Positions 1 to 6,220 are shown, numbered from the stretch's first letter. The stretch is DNA of 7,256 nucleotides from an uncultured Treponema sp. (GCA_937892225.1 CALAUH010000147.1:1-7256); one strand, 5' to 3'. Notes: a model not told the origin generated them from the letters alone. Numbers and translations are program-made.

Positions 1-451
1 GGATCTCAAGGAAGAGGGAATGAGCGTGCTCCGCGGGGACTCTGCCCGAGTAGATCGGGTAAAGCGACCCGAAGGCGGGACACCCGGTCCCGAACCCGGA
101 ATACCACCAGTCCTTCAGCATGGAGAAGCAATTCCGCCAGATCCCTACGCGGTAATTCGTGGAGGAATCCGCGAGGCTTCCGATCGAAAGGAAGCGCCCG
201 GTCACCGAGGTCGGCAGGAAGGAGACGAGCAGGGGCGAAAGGAGCAGCACGCAGATGAGAGCGGCAATGCTCTTCGTGCCGGAAAGGAGAAGCAGGAGGA
301 TCATCCCGACGAGGAAGCCGAGCCACGCGCCGCGTGACCACGTGAACACGAGGCAGACGACGCAGAGTCCGGTCAGCGCGATCCCGGTGAGCTTCGCCCC
401 GGCATTTTTGCCGGAAATTCGCGCGGCGCATTGACTTGACGCCGTTTTCGT
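1..451 (-). CDS. O-antigen ligase/polymerase family protein (Wzy_C/WaaL-like), partial at both ends
   Basis: Read on the minus strand in the frame that ends at base 2, the translation is a polytopic membrane protein: a hydrophobic segment, the motif TWSRGAWLGFLVG, a second hydrophobic segment (IAALICVLLLSPLLVSFL), then a loop with DSSTNYRVGIWRNCF, GFGTGCPAFGSLYP and AHSLFLEI. The SRGxW motif, the R-x-x-IW segment and the final His in H-S-L-F-L-E are typical of the O-antigen ligase domain (PF04932), which joins or polymerises undecaprenyl-linked glycans on the outer face of the inner membrane. The frame is open up to a TGA at 467-469, but it has no start codon before the GC-rich DNA ends near base 450, and several N-terminal membrane helices expected in this family are missing. 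The C-terminus continues beyond base 1. Longer open frames overlapping here are Arg/Pro/His-rich shadows. The family call is fairly sure; the exact substrate is unknown. Confidence 0.75.
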
Positions 452-470
452 GGTAAAATTAAGGTATCAA
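440..470. other. abrupt composition break: probable chimeric junction
   Basis: G+C content falls from about 60 % to below 20 % within a few tens of bases. The GC-rich side ends inside the ligase gene, without its N-terminal half. The AT-rich side ends inside a short minus-strand ORF. No inverted repeat, target-site duplication, tRNA or recombinase is visible at the join, so an assembly artefact is the simplest reading, with recent recombination as the alternative. The exact breakpoint cannot be placed better than about 445-460. Confidence 0.6.
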
Positions 471-537
471 AAAATTTTTCTTTCTCAAATATCTTTGATA
501 CAGAATTATTAAAATTTATATTATCCATTTCAAACAT
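452..537 (-). pseudogene. 5' part of an unrecognised ORF cut by the junction
   Basis: An ATG at 535-537 (or a second in-frame ATG at 526-528) opens a minus-strand frame beginning MFEMDNINFNNSVSKIFEKE and continuing KFFDTLILP before it enters the GC-rich DNA. There it reads an Arg/Pro-rich, non-protein-like stretch until a TGA. The first 29 residues look like ordinary low-GC coding sequence. Only a weak A-rich ribosome site lies upstream. It may be the start of a real gene truncated at the junction, or chance. I do not recognise a family. Confidence 0.25.
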
Positions 538-554
538 TTTATATTATCTTTTTT

Positions 555-671
555 TTAATCAACACAAATTACTAAATTACCAGAGAAATACAAGCTGCTA
601 AGAATGATGCAGGTCCTGTAAAACAGAAGGATAATCTTAAACGGATTTTCCTGTGTCATATCTTTTTTCAT
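555..671 (-). pseudogene. remnant of the N-terminus of a MATE-family efflux transporter
   Basis: A 38-codon minus-strand ORF starts at ATG 669-671 and reads MKKDMTQENPFKIILLFYRT, then CIILSSLYFSGNLVICVD and stop. The pattern K-D-M-T-x-x-N-P-x-K-x-I-L-L-F is the usual cytoplasmic start of MATE (NorM/DinF-like) multidrug/Na+ antiporters. The following ILSSLY...NLV resembles the first membrane helix (typically LSSLFQQFYNLVD), with a one-residue gap. The usual Pro after the LLF segment is missing and the frame ends after 38 residues instead of about 450. No good Shine-Dalgarno is present. I read it as a decayed fragment. The length is short, so the family call is moderate. Confidence 0.5.
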
Positions 672-738
672 ATTATTGTAATAACGTTTTAGTGTGAAAA
701 AATCAATGTAAATTGAAAATTAATATTTTCCAAAATTA

Positions 739-1629
739 TTGAATTACTTAACACTTGAAATATTTTATCAAACTACTCATACTGATTTTATGGGTATATT
801 AAAAAACATTTCAACATTTATGTTCTATCATGCGCCAAGAACAGGCTGCAGTGCAATGAAAGTTTCAAAATTTAAAGCTCCTTATATTGCAAAAGAAGAT
901 TCAATTGAAGGATTCAAACTTCTTACAGTAAGCAAAGAAGATTCTGGAAAAGGTCATTTTTATTTTATGCACGGAGGTGCCTACACTCTTGAGCCTATAG
1001 GATTTCACAGAAATATTTTACTCAACCTTGTTGATTTAGGATACAAAGTTACTTACATTGATTATCCATTATGGCCTGAATATACAGCTGACAAAACAAA
1101 CGAAATAACACTTGCAGGATTTAAGAAAATAGCTTCTGATTATCTAGAAGATGAGTTTTATTTTGTTGGCGATTCTGCTGGTGGCGGACTTGCAGTTTCT
1201 ATTCTTATGCAGTTACGAGATGAAGGTTTTAAAAAGCTTCCTGCAAAAACTCTTCTTCTTTCACCTTGGCTTGATGTAACCGAAAGTAATGAAAAAATCT
1301 CTGAATATGATAAAATCGATAAAACACTTTCTGCAAAAGCGCTGAAAGATATTGGAACAAAATTTGCAGGAGCTTTAGGAAGCACACATCCTTTTGTTTC
1401 TCCAATTTACGGCAATCTTGAAAATCTTGGTTCATTTTTTGTTTTCTACAGTGACAGTGAACTTATGTTCCCTGATGTTCAGAAATTCATTGAGCTTATT
1501 GAAAAATCAGAAGGTTCTTCAATTCAAAGCTATGTCGAAAAGAATGCACCTCATGATTATTTGATGAGTTCGACAAAAGAAAAAAATGTGGAATATTATT
1601 CTTCAATTAAAGAATTTATAGGCCTCTAA
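739..1629 (+). CDS. alpha/beta hydrolase, HSL/acetyl-esterase type
   Basis: This 296-residue protein has the hallmarks of the hormone-sensitive-lipase-like branch of alpha/beta hydrolases. These are an oxyanion-hole HGG at residues 78-80 (FYFMHGGAYTL), a nucleophile elbow GDSAGG with Ser146, an acid in YSDSELMFPD (Asp239 or, by analogy with the GSE motif, Glu241), and the catalytic His272 in APHDYLM. Such enzymes hydrolyse short-chain esters or remove acetyl groups from small molecules, sterols or sugars; the substrate here cannot be told. No signal peptide is evident, so it is probably cytoplasmic. The longest frame starts with TTG at 739; an ATG at 790-792 (residue 18) is an equally possible start. 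Neither has a convincing Shine-Dalgarno. It stands alone on the plus strand and converges on the metallophosphoesterase gene, leaving 19 bp between the stops with no terminator hairpin that I can see. Confidence 0.88.
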   Translation: MNYLTLEIFYQTTHTDFMGILKNISTFMFYHAPRTGCSAMKVSKFKAPYIAKEDSIEGFKLLTVSKEDSGKGHFYFMHGGAYTLEPIGFHRNILLNLVDLGYKVTYIDYPLWPEYTADKTNEITLAGFKKIASDYLEDEFYFVGDSAGGGLAVSILMQLRDEGFKKLPAKTLLLSPWLDVTESNEKISEYDKIDKTLSAKALKDIGTKFAGALGSTHPFVSPIYGNLENLGSFFVFYSDSELMFPDVQKFIELIEKSEGSSIQSYVEKNAPHDYLMSSTKEKNVEYYSSIKEFIGL

Positions 1630-1648
1630 AAGATTTAGTAAAAGATTT

Positions 1649-2569
1649 CTAAATATCCTGATTTTCTTTAACTAATCCTTCTAAGTATTCCGTTACGCCT
1701 TTTTCCATGTATTCTTCGGAAATTTTTGGCCATTCACATTCGCCAGTTTCTTTCTGGCAGATTTCCATTGCCTTTTTGAGCGCATGTGTATGAAAAACAG
1801 GATAACCTTCAAGCATTTTTAAAGTAAGGCGCGCCCACTGAGGTGCAATTTCAAAAAGATTTTCTTCTTTCATGGAAGCAATTTCTTTTTCAATGTCGTA
1901 ACTTAGCTGTAAAAACTCTGGTGTCCATTCATCTTTTGTTCCATGAAGAATCATACATTGTGCTTTACGACTTCCATCATTTACTACGCCAACTGAACCG
2001 GGATTCATTACACGTTTACCATATTCCGTTGTATCAAACTGTTGGTGACTGTGGGCTACAAGGATGAAATCTTCTTTTACAGCAGGAAACAGCTCTGCAT
2101 TTTTTTTATCACCGGGAACGATTTTATTTTTTGTAGAATCGACCCAGCCGTGACAAAGCCGAAGTGGCGGAAAACCGTCAAACTTTAATATGTCGGTATG
2201 TGGAAAATTCTTCCAGTATTCCTTTTCTTCCTTACTTATTCTTGGATATACGTATCTGAACATTCCAATAATGCTTTTGTATTCGTCCCACTCAGGATGA
2301 CCATCACCTAATCCATCTTCAATATATTCTTCTTTATTCCCTTTTATGAGATAAACTTTTTTCTTTGCACAAAGATTATGAATGAATTCCAAAGTTTTTT
2401 CAGGACAAGGAAGTTCGCCAGTATAATCACCAAGAAATATAAACTCTTCAATTCCACTTTTTTCCATATAAGCTACGGCTGATTTAAGAGCTTCGTAATT
2501 GCTGTGGATATCGGCAAGAACGCCGAGATGTTTTTCATTTTTTAATGTCTCAGTATAATCCACATTCAT
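1649..2569 (-). CDS. calcineurin-like metallophosphoesterase (YfcE/MJ0936 type)
   Basis: The 306-residue protein carries the metallophosphoesterase motifs in order: D-x-H in VLADIHSN (Asp20, His22), GD in FLGDYTG (Asp48), GN in LIKGNKEE (Asn78), His140 in LCHGWVD, H-x-H in LVAHSHQQF (His173, His175), and the NPGSVG turn at 189-194. These ligands hold two metal ions for phosphodiester or phosphomonoester hydrolysis in the cytoplasm. The usual GNHD/E has Lys79 where the His that assists catalysis normally sits. About 100 residues follow the core and are largely helical-looking, ending in a region of unknown role (KMLEGYPVFHTHALKKAMEI). I chose ATG 2567-2569 over an upstream in-frame ATG at 2618-2620 because AAAGGAG lies five bases before it, and the extra 17 codons overlap the end of the upstream remnant's frame. 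The substrate is unknown. Confidence 0.88.
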   Translation of the reverse strand: MNVDYTETLKNEKHLGVLADIHSNYEALKSAVAYMEKSGIEEFIFLGDYTGELPCPEKTLEFIHNLCAKKKVYLIKGNKEEYIEDGLGDGHPEWDEYKSIIGMFRYVYPRISKEEKEYWKNFPHTDILKFDGFPPLRLCHGWVDSTKNKIVPGDKKNAELFPAVKEDFILVAHSHQQFDTTEYGKRVMNPGSVGVVNDGSRKAQCMILHGTKDEWTPEFLQLSYDIEKEIASMKEENLFEIAPQWARLTLKMLEGYPVFHTHALKKAMEICQKETGECEWPKISEEYMEKGVTEYLEGLVKENQDI

Positions 2570-2574
2570 AATAA

Positions 2575-2581
2575 CTCCTTT
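2575..2581 (-). promoter_or_regulatory. Shine-Dalgarno site of the metallophosphoesterase gene
   Basis: On the minus strand AAAGGAG ends five bases before the ATG at 2567-2569. It decides the start codon, placing it 51 bases downstream of the longest possible one. Confidence 0.8.
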
Positions 2582-2601
2582 GTATAAGAATAAACATTTT
2601 C

Positions 2602-2870
2602 TTAGCCTACATATGCCCATAAAGTATCTTTGTCTGCTTTTTCAAAGTTATTCCAAAAATTTTCAAAATAACTAATCATTGAAGTATCAAATAATTTAGT
2701 TATTACTGACTGCAAATTTTTTTCTGAAATTTTGTCTATAACTATACCCCACTTAATATATAAATAACTTTTTCTTCATCTGTCATAATTTCTTTATAAT
2801 TTTCTTGATATAGCTTTTCAAAAATTTCAACTGCTTGATTTTCGTCAATTACTAATTTAGTTGTTAGATT
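2602..2870 (-). pseudogene. frameshifted remnant of an unrecognised small gene
   Basis: Two minus-strand frames join to give one protein-like product. The first (2870 to about 2745) reads ...TKLVIDENQAVEIFEKLYQE then NYKEIMTDEEKVIYIL before hitting TAG. The second takes over at about 2745 in another frame with KWGIVIDKISEKNLQSVITK, then LFDTSMISYFENFWNNFEKA and DKDTLWAYVG, ending at TAA 2602-2604. Both halves look like a small, soluble, acidic alpha-helical protein. There is no in-frame start codon at the beginning, which overlaps the last codons of pnuC, so the gene has lost its N-terminus as well as its frame. I do not recognise the family. If the frame change is a sequencing error, the piece would still lack a start. 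It ends 32 bp upstream of the metallophosphoesterase start. Confidence 0.55.
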
Positions 2871-3585
2871 TCAATTCTCTTTTCCACTTTACAAACATGA
2901 TCAGGGAATTTAAAAAATAAATTATCCACATAAGTAATACCGCAAGACTTCCGCTTCCGGTTCTGAATGATATTATCCACATTACGATTGAAACTGCATT
3001 TACAATCATCCACAAAATCCAGGTTTGTGCGTAACGCTTGATTGTAACTATCATTGCAATTATAGAAATTACGTTTGTAAATGAATCTACAAAGGGTAAA
3101 CGACCGCCTAATTTTTTTAATACAAAACCATATGCGATTGTTGAAAGGATTATTATCAATATAAGAATTGTTATTTGACGGAATGACATAGTTCTTTTTT
3201 GAACTTCTTTTGTCTGAGAATTCATATTTTTATTCCATACGTAAATACCGTAAAATTCCATTGGAACAAAATATAAAAAATTTAACATTACTTCGCCATA
3301 AAAACTTGCACGTAATGCTACAAAAGCATAAAACACGCGTCCAACTCCGCCAATTACGTATGCGCTGAGTTTTCCTTTACCAGTAAGTACGCTTGCCAAA
3401 ATGCCACAAACAGCACCGGCAATTCCCATCCAATTATCTTTATAAAAAAGAGAACCTATACCAACTGTTAAAACACTGAATAGAAGCCATAAAATTTCCC
3501 ATAACTTCCAGCCAGTAAATTCATCTTTTATTGAATACATTGATTTCGATGGTTTAAATTTAATAAATTTTGGGGGAAATGGCAA
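2857..3585 (-). CDS. pnuC: PnuC-family nicotinamide riboside (vitamin) transporter
   Basis: This 242-residue membrane protein shows about seven or eight hydrophobic segments (roughly residues 28-48, 52-68, 73-91, 98-117, 137-156, 168-182, 188-206, 212-232). It also has PnuC signatures: YGEVMLNFLYFVPMEFYGIY followed by W117, the PFVDSF segment (164-169) followed by a serine/threonine-rich helix, and K183-R184-Y185 with W189, W192, N196 and W203 spaced as in the family. PnuC proteins carry out facilitated diffusion of nicotinamide riboside, trapped inside by phosphorylation; relatives move thiamine or riboflavin, so substrate assignment is by family only. The longest frame starts at TTG 3583-3585, with AGGG eleven bases upstream inside a small hairpin. 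ATG 3538-3540 (residue 16) is the alternative and would keep all membrane segments. The gene follows pyk by 33 bp on the same strand and may be cotranscribed. Its stop overlaps the start of the downstream remnant. Confidence 0.88.
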   Translation of the reverse strand: MPFPPKFIKFKPSKSMYSIKDEFTGWKLWEILWLLFSVLTVGIGSLFYKDNWMGIAGAVCGILASVLTGKGKLSAYVIGGVGRVFYAFVALRASFYGEVMLNFLYFVPMEFYGIYVWNKNMNSQTKEVQKRTMSFRQITILILIIILSTIAYGFVLKKLGGRLPFVDSFTNVISIIAMIVTIKRYAQTWILWMIVNAVSIVMWIISFRTGSGSLAVLLMWIIYFLNSLIMFVKWKRELKSNN

Positions 3586-3598
3586 ATGTTTTTTTGCC
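3581..3598 (-). repeat. small hairpin spanning the pnuC translation start
   Basis: On the minus strand GGCAAA - AAAACA - TTTGCC forms a perfect 6-bp stem with a 6-base loop. The 5' arm begins inside the candidate Shine-Dalgarno AGGGC and the 3' arm contains the TTG start. No run of T follows, so it is not an intrinsic terminator of pyk. It could bring the site and start together, or occlude them. Confidence 0.4.
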
Positions 3599-3618
3599 CT
3601 ACTTTACTTCCTAAACAA

Positions 3619-5412
3619 TTAAATCAATCCCTCATAAACAAGAAGGTCTTTACCATCAATTGTAACAGTTAGACCAGTTTCCATACATCGTTCAGCTTCT
3701 CCAATTTCACTTACCCATGTAAGACTTGGATTTGCCATTAAAATAAATTCTGGCGAAATTTCTACCTGTCCTGTAATAATTACTCCGTCAATCAATCTCA
3801 AAATAGGAATCCAGTCATCCGTAATTGTTGGGCAGAGTAAAATCTCACCTTTTTTATGACGAATAGCAGAAAGTGCTTCTGTTGGAGTTTTTGCTTTTAC
3901 AATTCTGCCTGTTACTTTTGTAGAAGCAGAAGGATGTCCGCCATTTCTGCCGCGTGCAAGTATGTTGCCAATCAGCATTACACGGATCGTATTTACCGGA
4001 ATTGGGCTCTGTAAAGGGATTCCCGCACATAAAATCACTTTTTCGCTTGTATGAATAAGGCCGGCATCAAGCGTTGTTTTTACAGCATTCTGAATCATTT
4101 CTTCACTGTCGTCCGGAGCTTTTTTTATGTACAGCGGAATAATCCCCCAGTTTAACAGAAGCTGACGCTGAACCCGTTCATTTGGAGTAACTGCTACAAT
4201 TAACTGATTTGGGCGGAAGGTACTTATCATTGTTGCTGTATGACCGCTCAAGGTTGGAACAAGAATTGCACTGGCATTTATATTTTGAGCAGTAAGATAA
4301 GCCATCTGAGCCATATTCTGCCCTATTGTTGTTGCATCATATTTTGGAGCAAACTGCTGCATTTTTTTCTGATAATCTTCACTCGATTCAACTGTTCCGG
4401 CAATTCGTGCCATTGTTTCTACAGCTTCTGCCGGGTAAGAACCATTTGCAGTTTCGCCAGAAAGCATTACGGCGTCTGTTCCGTCGAAAATGGCATTGGC
4501 TACGTCGGTGAGTTCTGCTCGAGTTGGACGGGGATTTGTAATCATAGAATCAAGCATTTGTGTTGCTGTAATAACAGGTTTACCAAGACGGCGGCACTCG
4601 CTGATAATGTGCTTTTGTGCAAGCGGAATGCGTTCTGTTGGAAGCTGAACGCCCAAATCTCCACGCGCAACCATAATGCCGTCCGCAGCTTCAGCAATTT
4701 GAGCAATATTATTTAAGCCTTCTTCATTTTCGATTTTTGCAATAATCTTCATCTTAGAATTAAGACTTTCAAGATACCTTCGGATTTCGTGAACTTCACT
4801 TGCAAAGCTTACAAAACTTGCCGCAAGATAATCACAATCCATTTTTGCACAAAACGCAATATCACTTTTATCCTGCTCGCTCATAATTGGAAGATTTGCA
4901 TGAAGCCCGATTAAGTTTACATTCTTTTTACTTCCAATTTTTGCACTATTAGCAGCAATACAGAAAACCTTATCACCCTTCACTTCTTCTACATCAAGTT
5001 CCAGAAGTCCATCAGCAATTAAAATTTTGACACCCGCAGTAGCCTTAGAAGGTAAATCTTTCCAGTTTACAGAAAGTTCGGCAGGATTATTATCTACAGA
5101 AGGTTTAGTAACAGCTTCATCAACAGAAACAATCACTTTATCACCTTTATTTATACAAACAGTTCCACCATCAATTGTATTTCCAGTTCTAATTTCAGGT
5201 CCTTTTGTATCCATCATCAATGCGACAGGCTTTTTAATTTCGGCACTGAGCTTTCTAACCCGTTCCATCTGCTTTTGATGATATTCATGAGTTCCGTGCG
5301 AAAAATTGAAACGAGCAATATTCATGCCGTTTAAAATAATTTTTTTTAGAACTTCATCATCTTCTGTAGTTGGCCCCATTGAGCATACAATTTTTGTTTT
5401 TATTTGATACAT
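3619..5412 (-). CDS. pyk: pyruvate kinase with C-terminal swivelling domain
   Basis: The enzyme catalyses the last step of glycolysis, transferring phosphate from phosphoenolpyruvate to ADP in the cytoplasm. The A domain carries ARFNFSHG (Arg34, Asn36, Ser38), MMDTKGPEIRTG (Asp68), IIAKIENEEGL (Lys226, Glu228), VARGDLGV (Asp252), ITATQMLDSM (Thr284) and DAVMLSGETANGSYP. The B lid lies about 77-175 and the allosteric C domain about 345-480. At 597 residues it is longer than the roughly 470 of the E. coli enzymes. The extra 110 residues or so (from about 490, TGRIVKAKTPTEA to VTIDGKDLLVYEG) match the phosphoenolpyruvate-utiliser-like extra domain of Bacillus and Geobacillus pyruvate kinases. 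The usual phospho-His region (GG-x-TSHA) is replaced by TGQVEISPEF, so this domain cannot carry phosphate on that His. Start ATG 5410-5412 has AAGGAA six bases upstream, inside the upstream gene. Confidence 0.96.
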   Translation of the reverse strand: MYQIKTKIVCSMGPTTEDDEVLKKIILNGMNIARFNFSHGTHEYHQKQMERVRKLSAEIKKPVALMMDTKGPEIRTGNTIDGGTVCINKGDKVIVSVDEAVTKPSVDNNPAELSVNWKDLPSKATAGVKILIADGLLELDVEEVKGDKVFCIAANSAKIGSKKNVNLIGLHANLPIMSEQDKSDIAFCAKMDCDYLAASFVSFASEVHEIRRYLESLNSKMKIIAKIENEEGLNNIAQIAEAADGIMVARGDLGVQLPTERIPLAQKHIISECRRLGKPVITATQMLDSMITNPRPTRAELTDVANAIFDGTDAVMLSGETANGSYPAEAVETMARIAGTVESSEDYQKKMQQFAPKYDATTIGQNMAQMAYLTAQNINASAILVPTLSGHTATMISTFRPNQLIVAVTPNERVQRQLLLNWGIIPLYIKKAPDDSEEMIQNAVKTTLDAGLIHTSEKVILCAGIPLQSPIPVNTIRVMLIGNILARGRNGGHPSASTKVTGRIVKAKTPTEALSAIRHKKGEILLCPTITDDWIPILRLIDGVIITGQVEISPEFILMANPSLTWVSEIGEAERCMETGLTVTIDGKDLLVYEGLI

Positions 5413-5415
5413 TTT

Positions 5416-5766
5416 TTATTCCTTATCAGAAAAAATATTTAATAATTCGCCAAGTGTGTAAAGTTTACTAAGTGTATCTTCAGAATATTTTCTCCAACCT
5501 GAAAGACAAAACTTTCTTTTATCAGGAGTTTCAATAATTGCAGCACAAAAACCATCTACATATTTTGATTGAGCATGAAGAAAAAAAGTATCTTCTCTAT
5601 AGTATGGTTTAGAATTTACTTCTTTTGCTTTTAGATCTTTTTTTAATCCTTCAAGATTATTAATAAGTTCCGTTTTTAAAAGCATTGAATAAAGTTTTTC
5701 TAAAATTTCGTCTTTTGATAAATTAACATCAATCGTTTTAGATACGAGCCAATGATTATTTTCCAT
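5416..5766 (-). CDS. 116-residue protein of unknown function, upstream of and probably coupled to pyk
   Basis: I do not recognise the family. The product is soluble, with no signal peptide or membrane segment. It starts MENNHWLVSKTIDVNLSKDE, has a helical-looking charged middle (LEGLKKDLKAKEVN), a Tyr/Phe-rich stretch (YYREDTFFLHAQSKYVDGF) and ends with a Leu-rich segment (LSKLYTLGELLNIFS). An ATG start with AAAGGAA seven bases upstream and a length free of stops in AT-rich DNA support a real gene. Its stop is only three bases from the pyk start, and its last two sense codons, AAG GAA, are the pyk Shine-Dalgarno. Position suggests a partner or regulator of pyruvate kinase expression, but such small proteins are also often unrelated accessory genes. 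That link is inference only. Confidence 0.75.
   Translation of the reverse strand: MENNHWLVSKTIDVNLSKDEILEKLYSMLLKTELINNLEGLKKDLKAKEVNSKPYYREDTFFLHAQSKYVDGFCAAIIETPDKRKFCLSGWRKYSEDTLSKLYTLGELLNIFSDKE
5419..5424 (-). promoter_or_regulatory. pyk Shine-Dalgarno inside the preceding gene
   Basis: AAGGAA, six bases before the pyk ATG, is also codons 115-116 of the upstream gene. The spacer contains that gene's TAA. This arrangement usually means terminating ribosomes help initiation on the next gene. Confidence 0.75.
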
Positions 5767-5770
5767 ATTT

Positions 5771-5815
5771 AATTTCCTTTTTTTTGAGTAAATAAATTTT
5801 AGTAAAAAGGAAATT
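5771..5815 (-). promoter_or_regulatory. 12-bp perfect inverted repeat sequestering a ribosome site
   Basis: AATTTCCTTTTT at 5771-5782 and AAAAAGGAAATT at 5804-5815 are perfect inverted repeats with a 21-base loop. In the minus-strand RNA the 3' arm is the AAAAAGGAAATT that holds the Shine-Dalgarno (5774-5780) of the 116-residue gene. The 5' arm begins at the first base of the hypothetical gene's stop codon. Pairing would hide the ribosome site. No T-run follows, so it is not a standard terminator. Only two stem positions are G-C, so stability is modest. Confidence 0.5.
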
Positions 5816-6168
5816 TAGAATACCGTAGAAAAAAGGATTAGTTGAGAAAGAAATTTATTTAATGTTATTGATTGTAAAACATTTGTGCATATATAAGTTT
5901 TTGCATAAAAATTTATTTTTTTGAACGCAACTAGTAAATCTATGTTGGATTTGACATCAGTATTATTCAGCTTAAAAGAATTGTTATTTTTTTGATTAGA
6001 AACATGGATGAATGGAACTGTATGCTGTGTTTCACAAATACTGTTTGCTTCGTGTATTTTATTTTCAAAATTAGTAAAACGAGAAAAATTAGTATAGTAA
6101 GATACATTAATCACAGAAAATATGAGAAATAAGTTGAAAACTAATGATAAATGTATCTGCTTTTTCAT
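5815..6168 (-). CDS. small putative exported or membrane-anchored hypothetical protein
   Basis: The 117-residue frame begins MKKQIHLSLVFNLFLIFSVI, a short positive start followed by a hydrophobic stretch to about residue 20. This is typical of an uncleaved anchor or a signal peptide; no lipobox Cys is close. The rest is Asn/Ser/Lys-rich with a few His and two or three Cys (ICETQHTVPFIHVSN, AKTYICTNVLQ) and a moderately hydrophobic end. It has no recognised domain. No good Shine-Dalgarno precedes ATG 6166-6168. An open frame of this length in such AT-rich DNA, with a membrane-type start, argues for a real gene, but chance cannot be excluded. A weak TATATT-like -10 lies at 6176-6181 without a good -35 box. 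Confidence 0.45.
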   Translation of the reverse strand: MKKQIHLSLVFNLFLIFSVINVSYYTNFSRFTNFENKIHEANSICETQHTVPFIHVSNQKNNNSFKLNNTDVKSNIDLLVAFKKINFYAKTYICTNVLQSITLNKFLSQLILFSTVF

Positions 6169-6220
6169 TCTAAGAAATATATCACAAAAAAGGATTATGT
6201 TGAAGTTAGCTGAGGTAAAA

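Noticed and set aside
6..431. 141-residue minus-strand ORF in the GC-rich part
   Set aside because: The product is Arg/Pro-rich with no protein-like pattern. The frame offset by one base reads as an O-antigen ligase.
713..742. TTGAAA and TATTGA as a promoter for the hydrolase gene
   Set aside because: The match to the -10 is poor and it would lie on the TTG start. It would only make sense with the ATG at 790, so it is not supported enough to list.
1630..1648. Terminator between the convergent genes
   Set aside because: AAAAGATTT occurs twice as a direct, not inverted, repeat, and no stem-loop with a T-run is present.
4240..4716. 158-residue plus-strand ORF inside pyk
   Set aside because: It is antisense to strongly conserved pyruvate kinase motifs and is a shadow frame.
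5829..6207. Direct repeat AAAAAAGGATTA followed by GTTGA (with one inserted T in the second copy) on both sides of the 117-residue ORF
   Set aside because: In AT-rich DNA of this length, several 12-base matches that include an A-run are expected by chance. No element ends accompany them.
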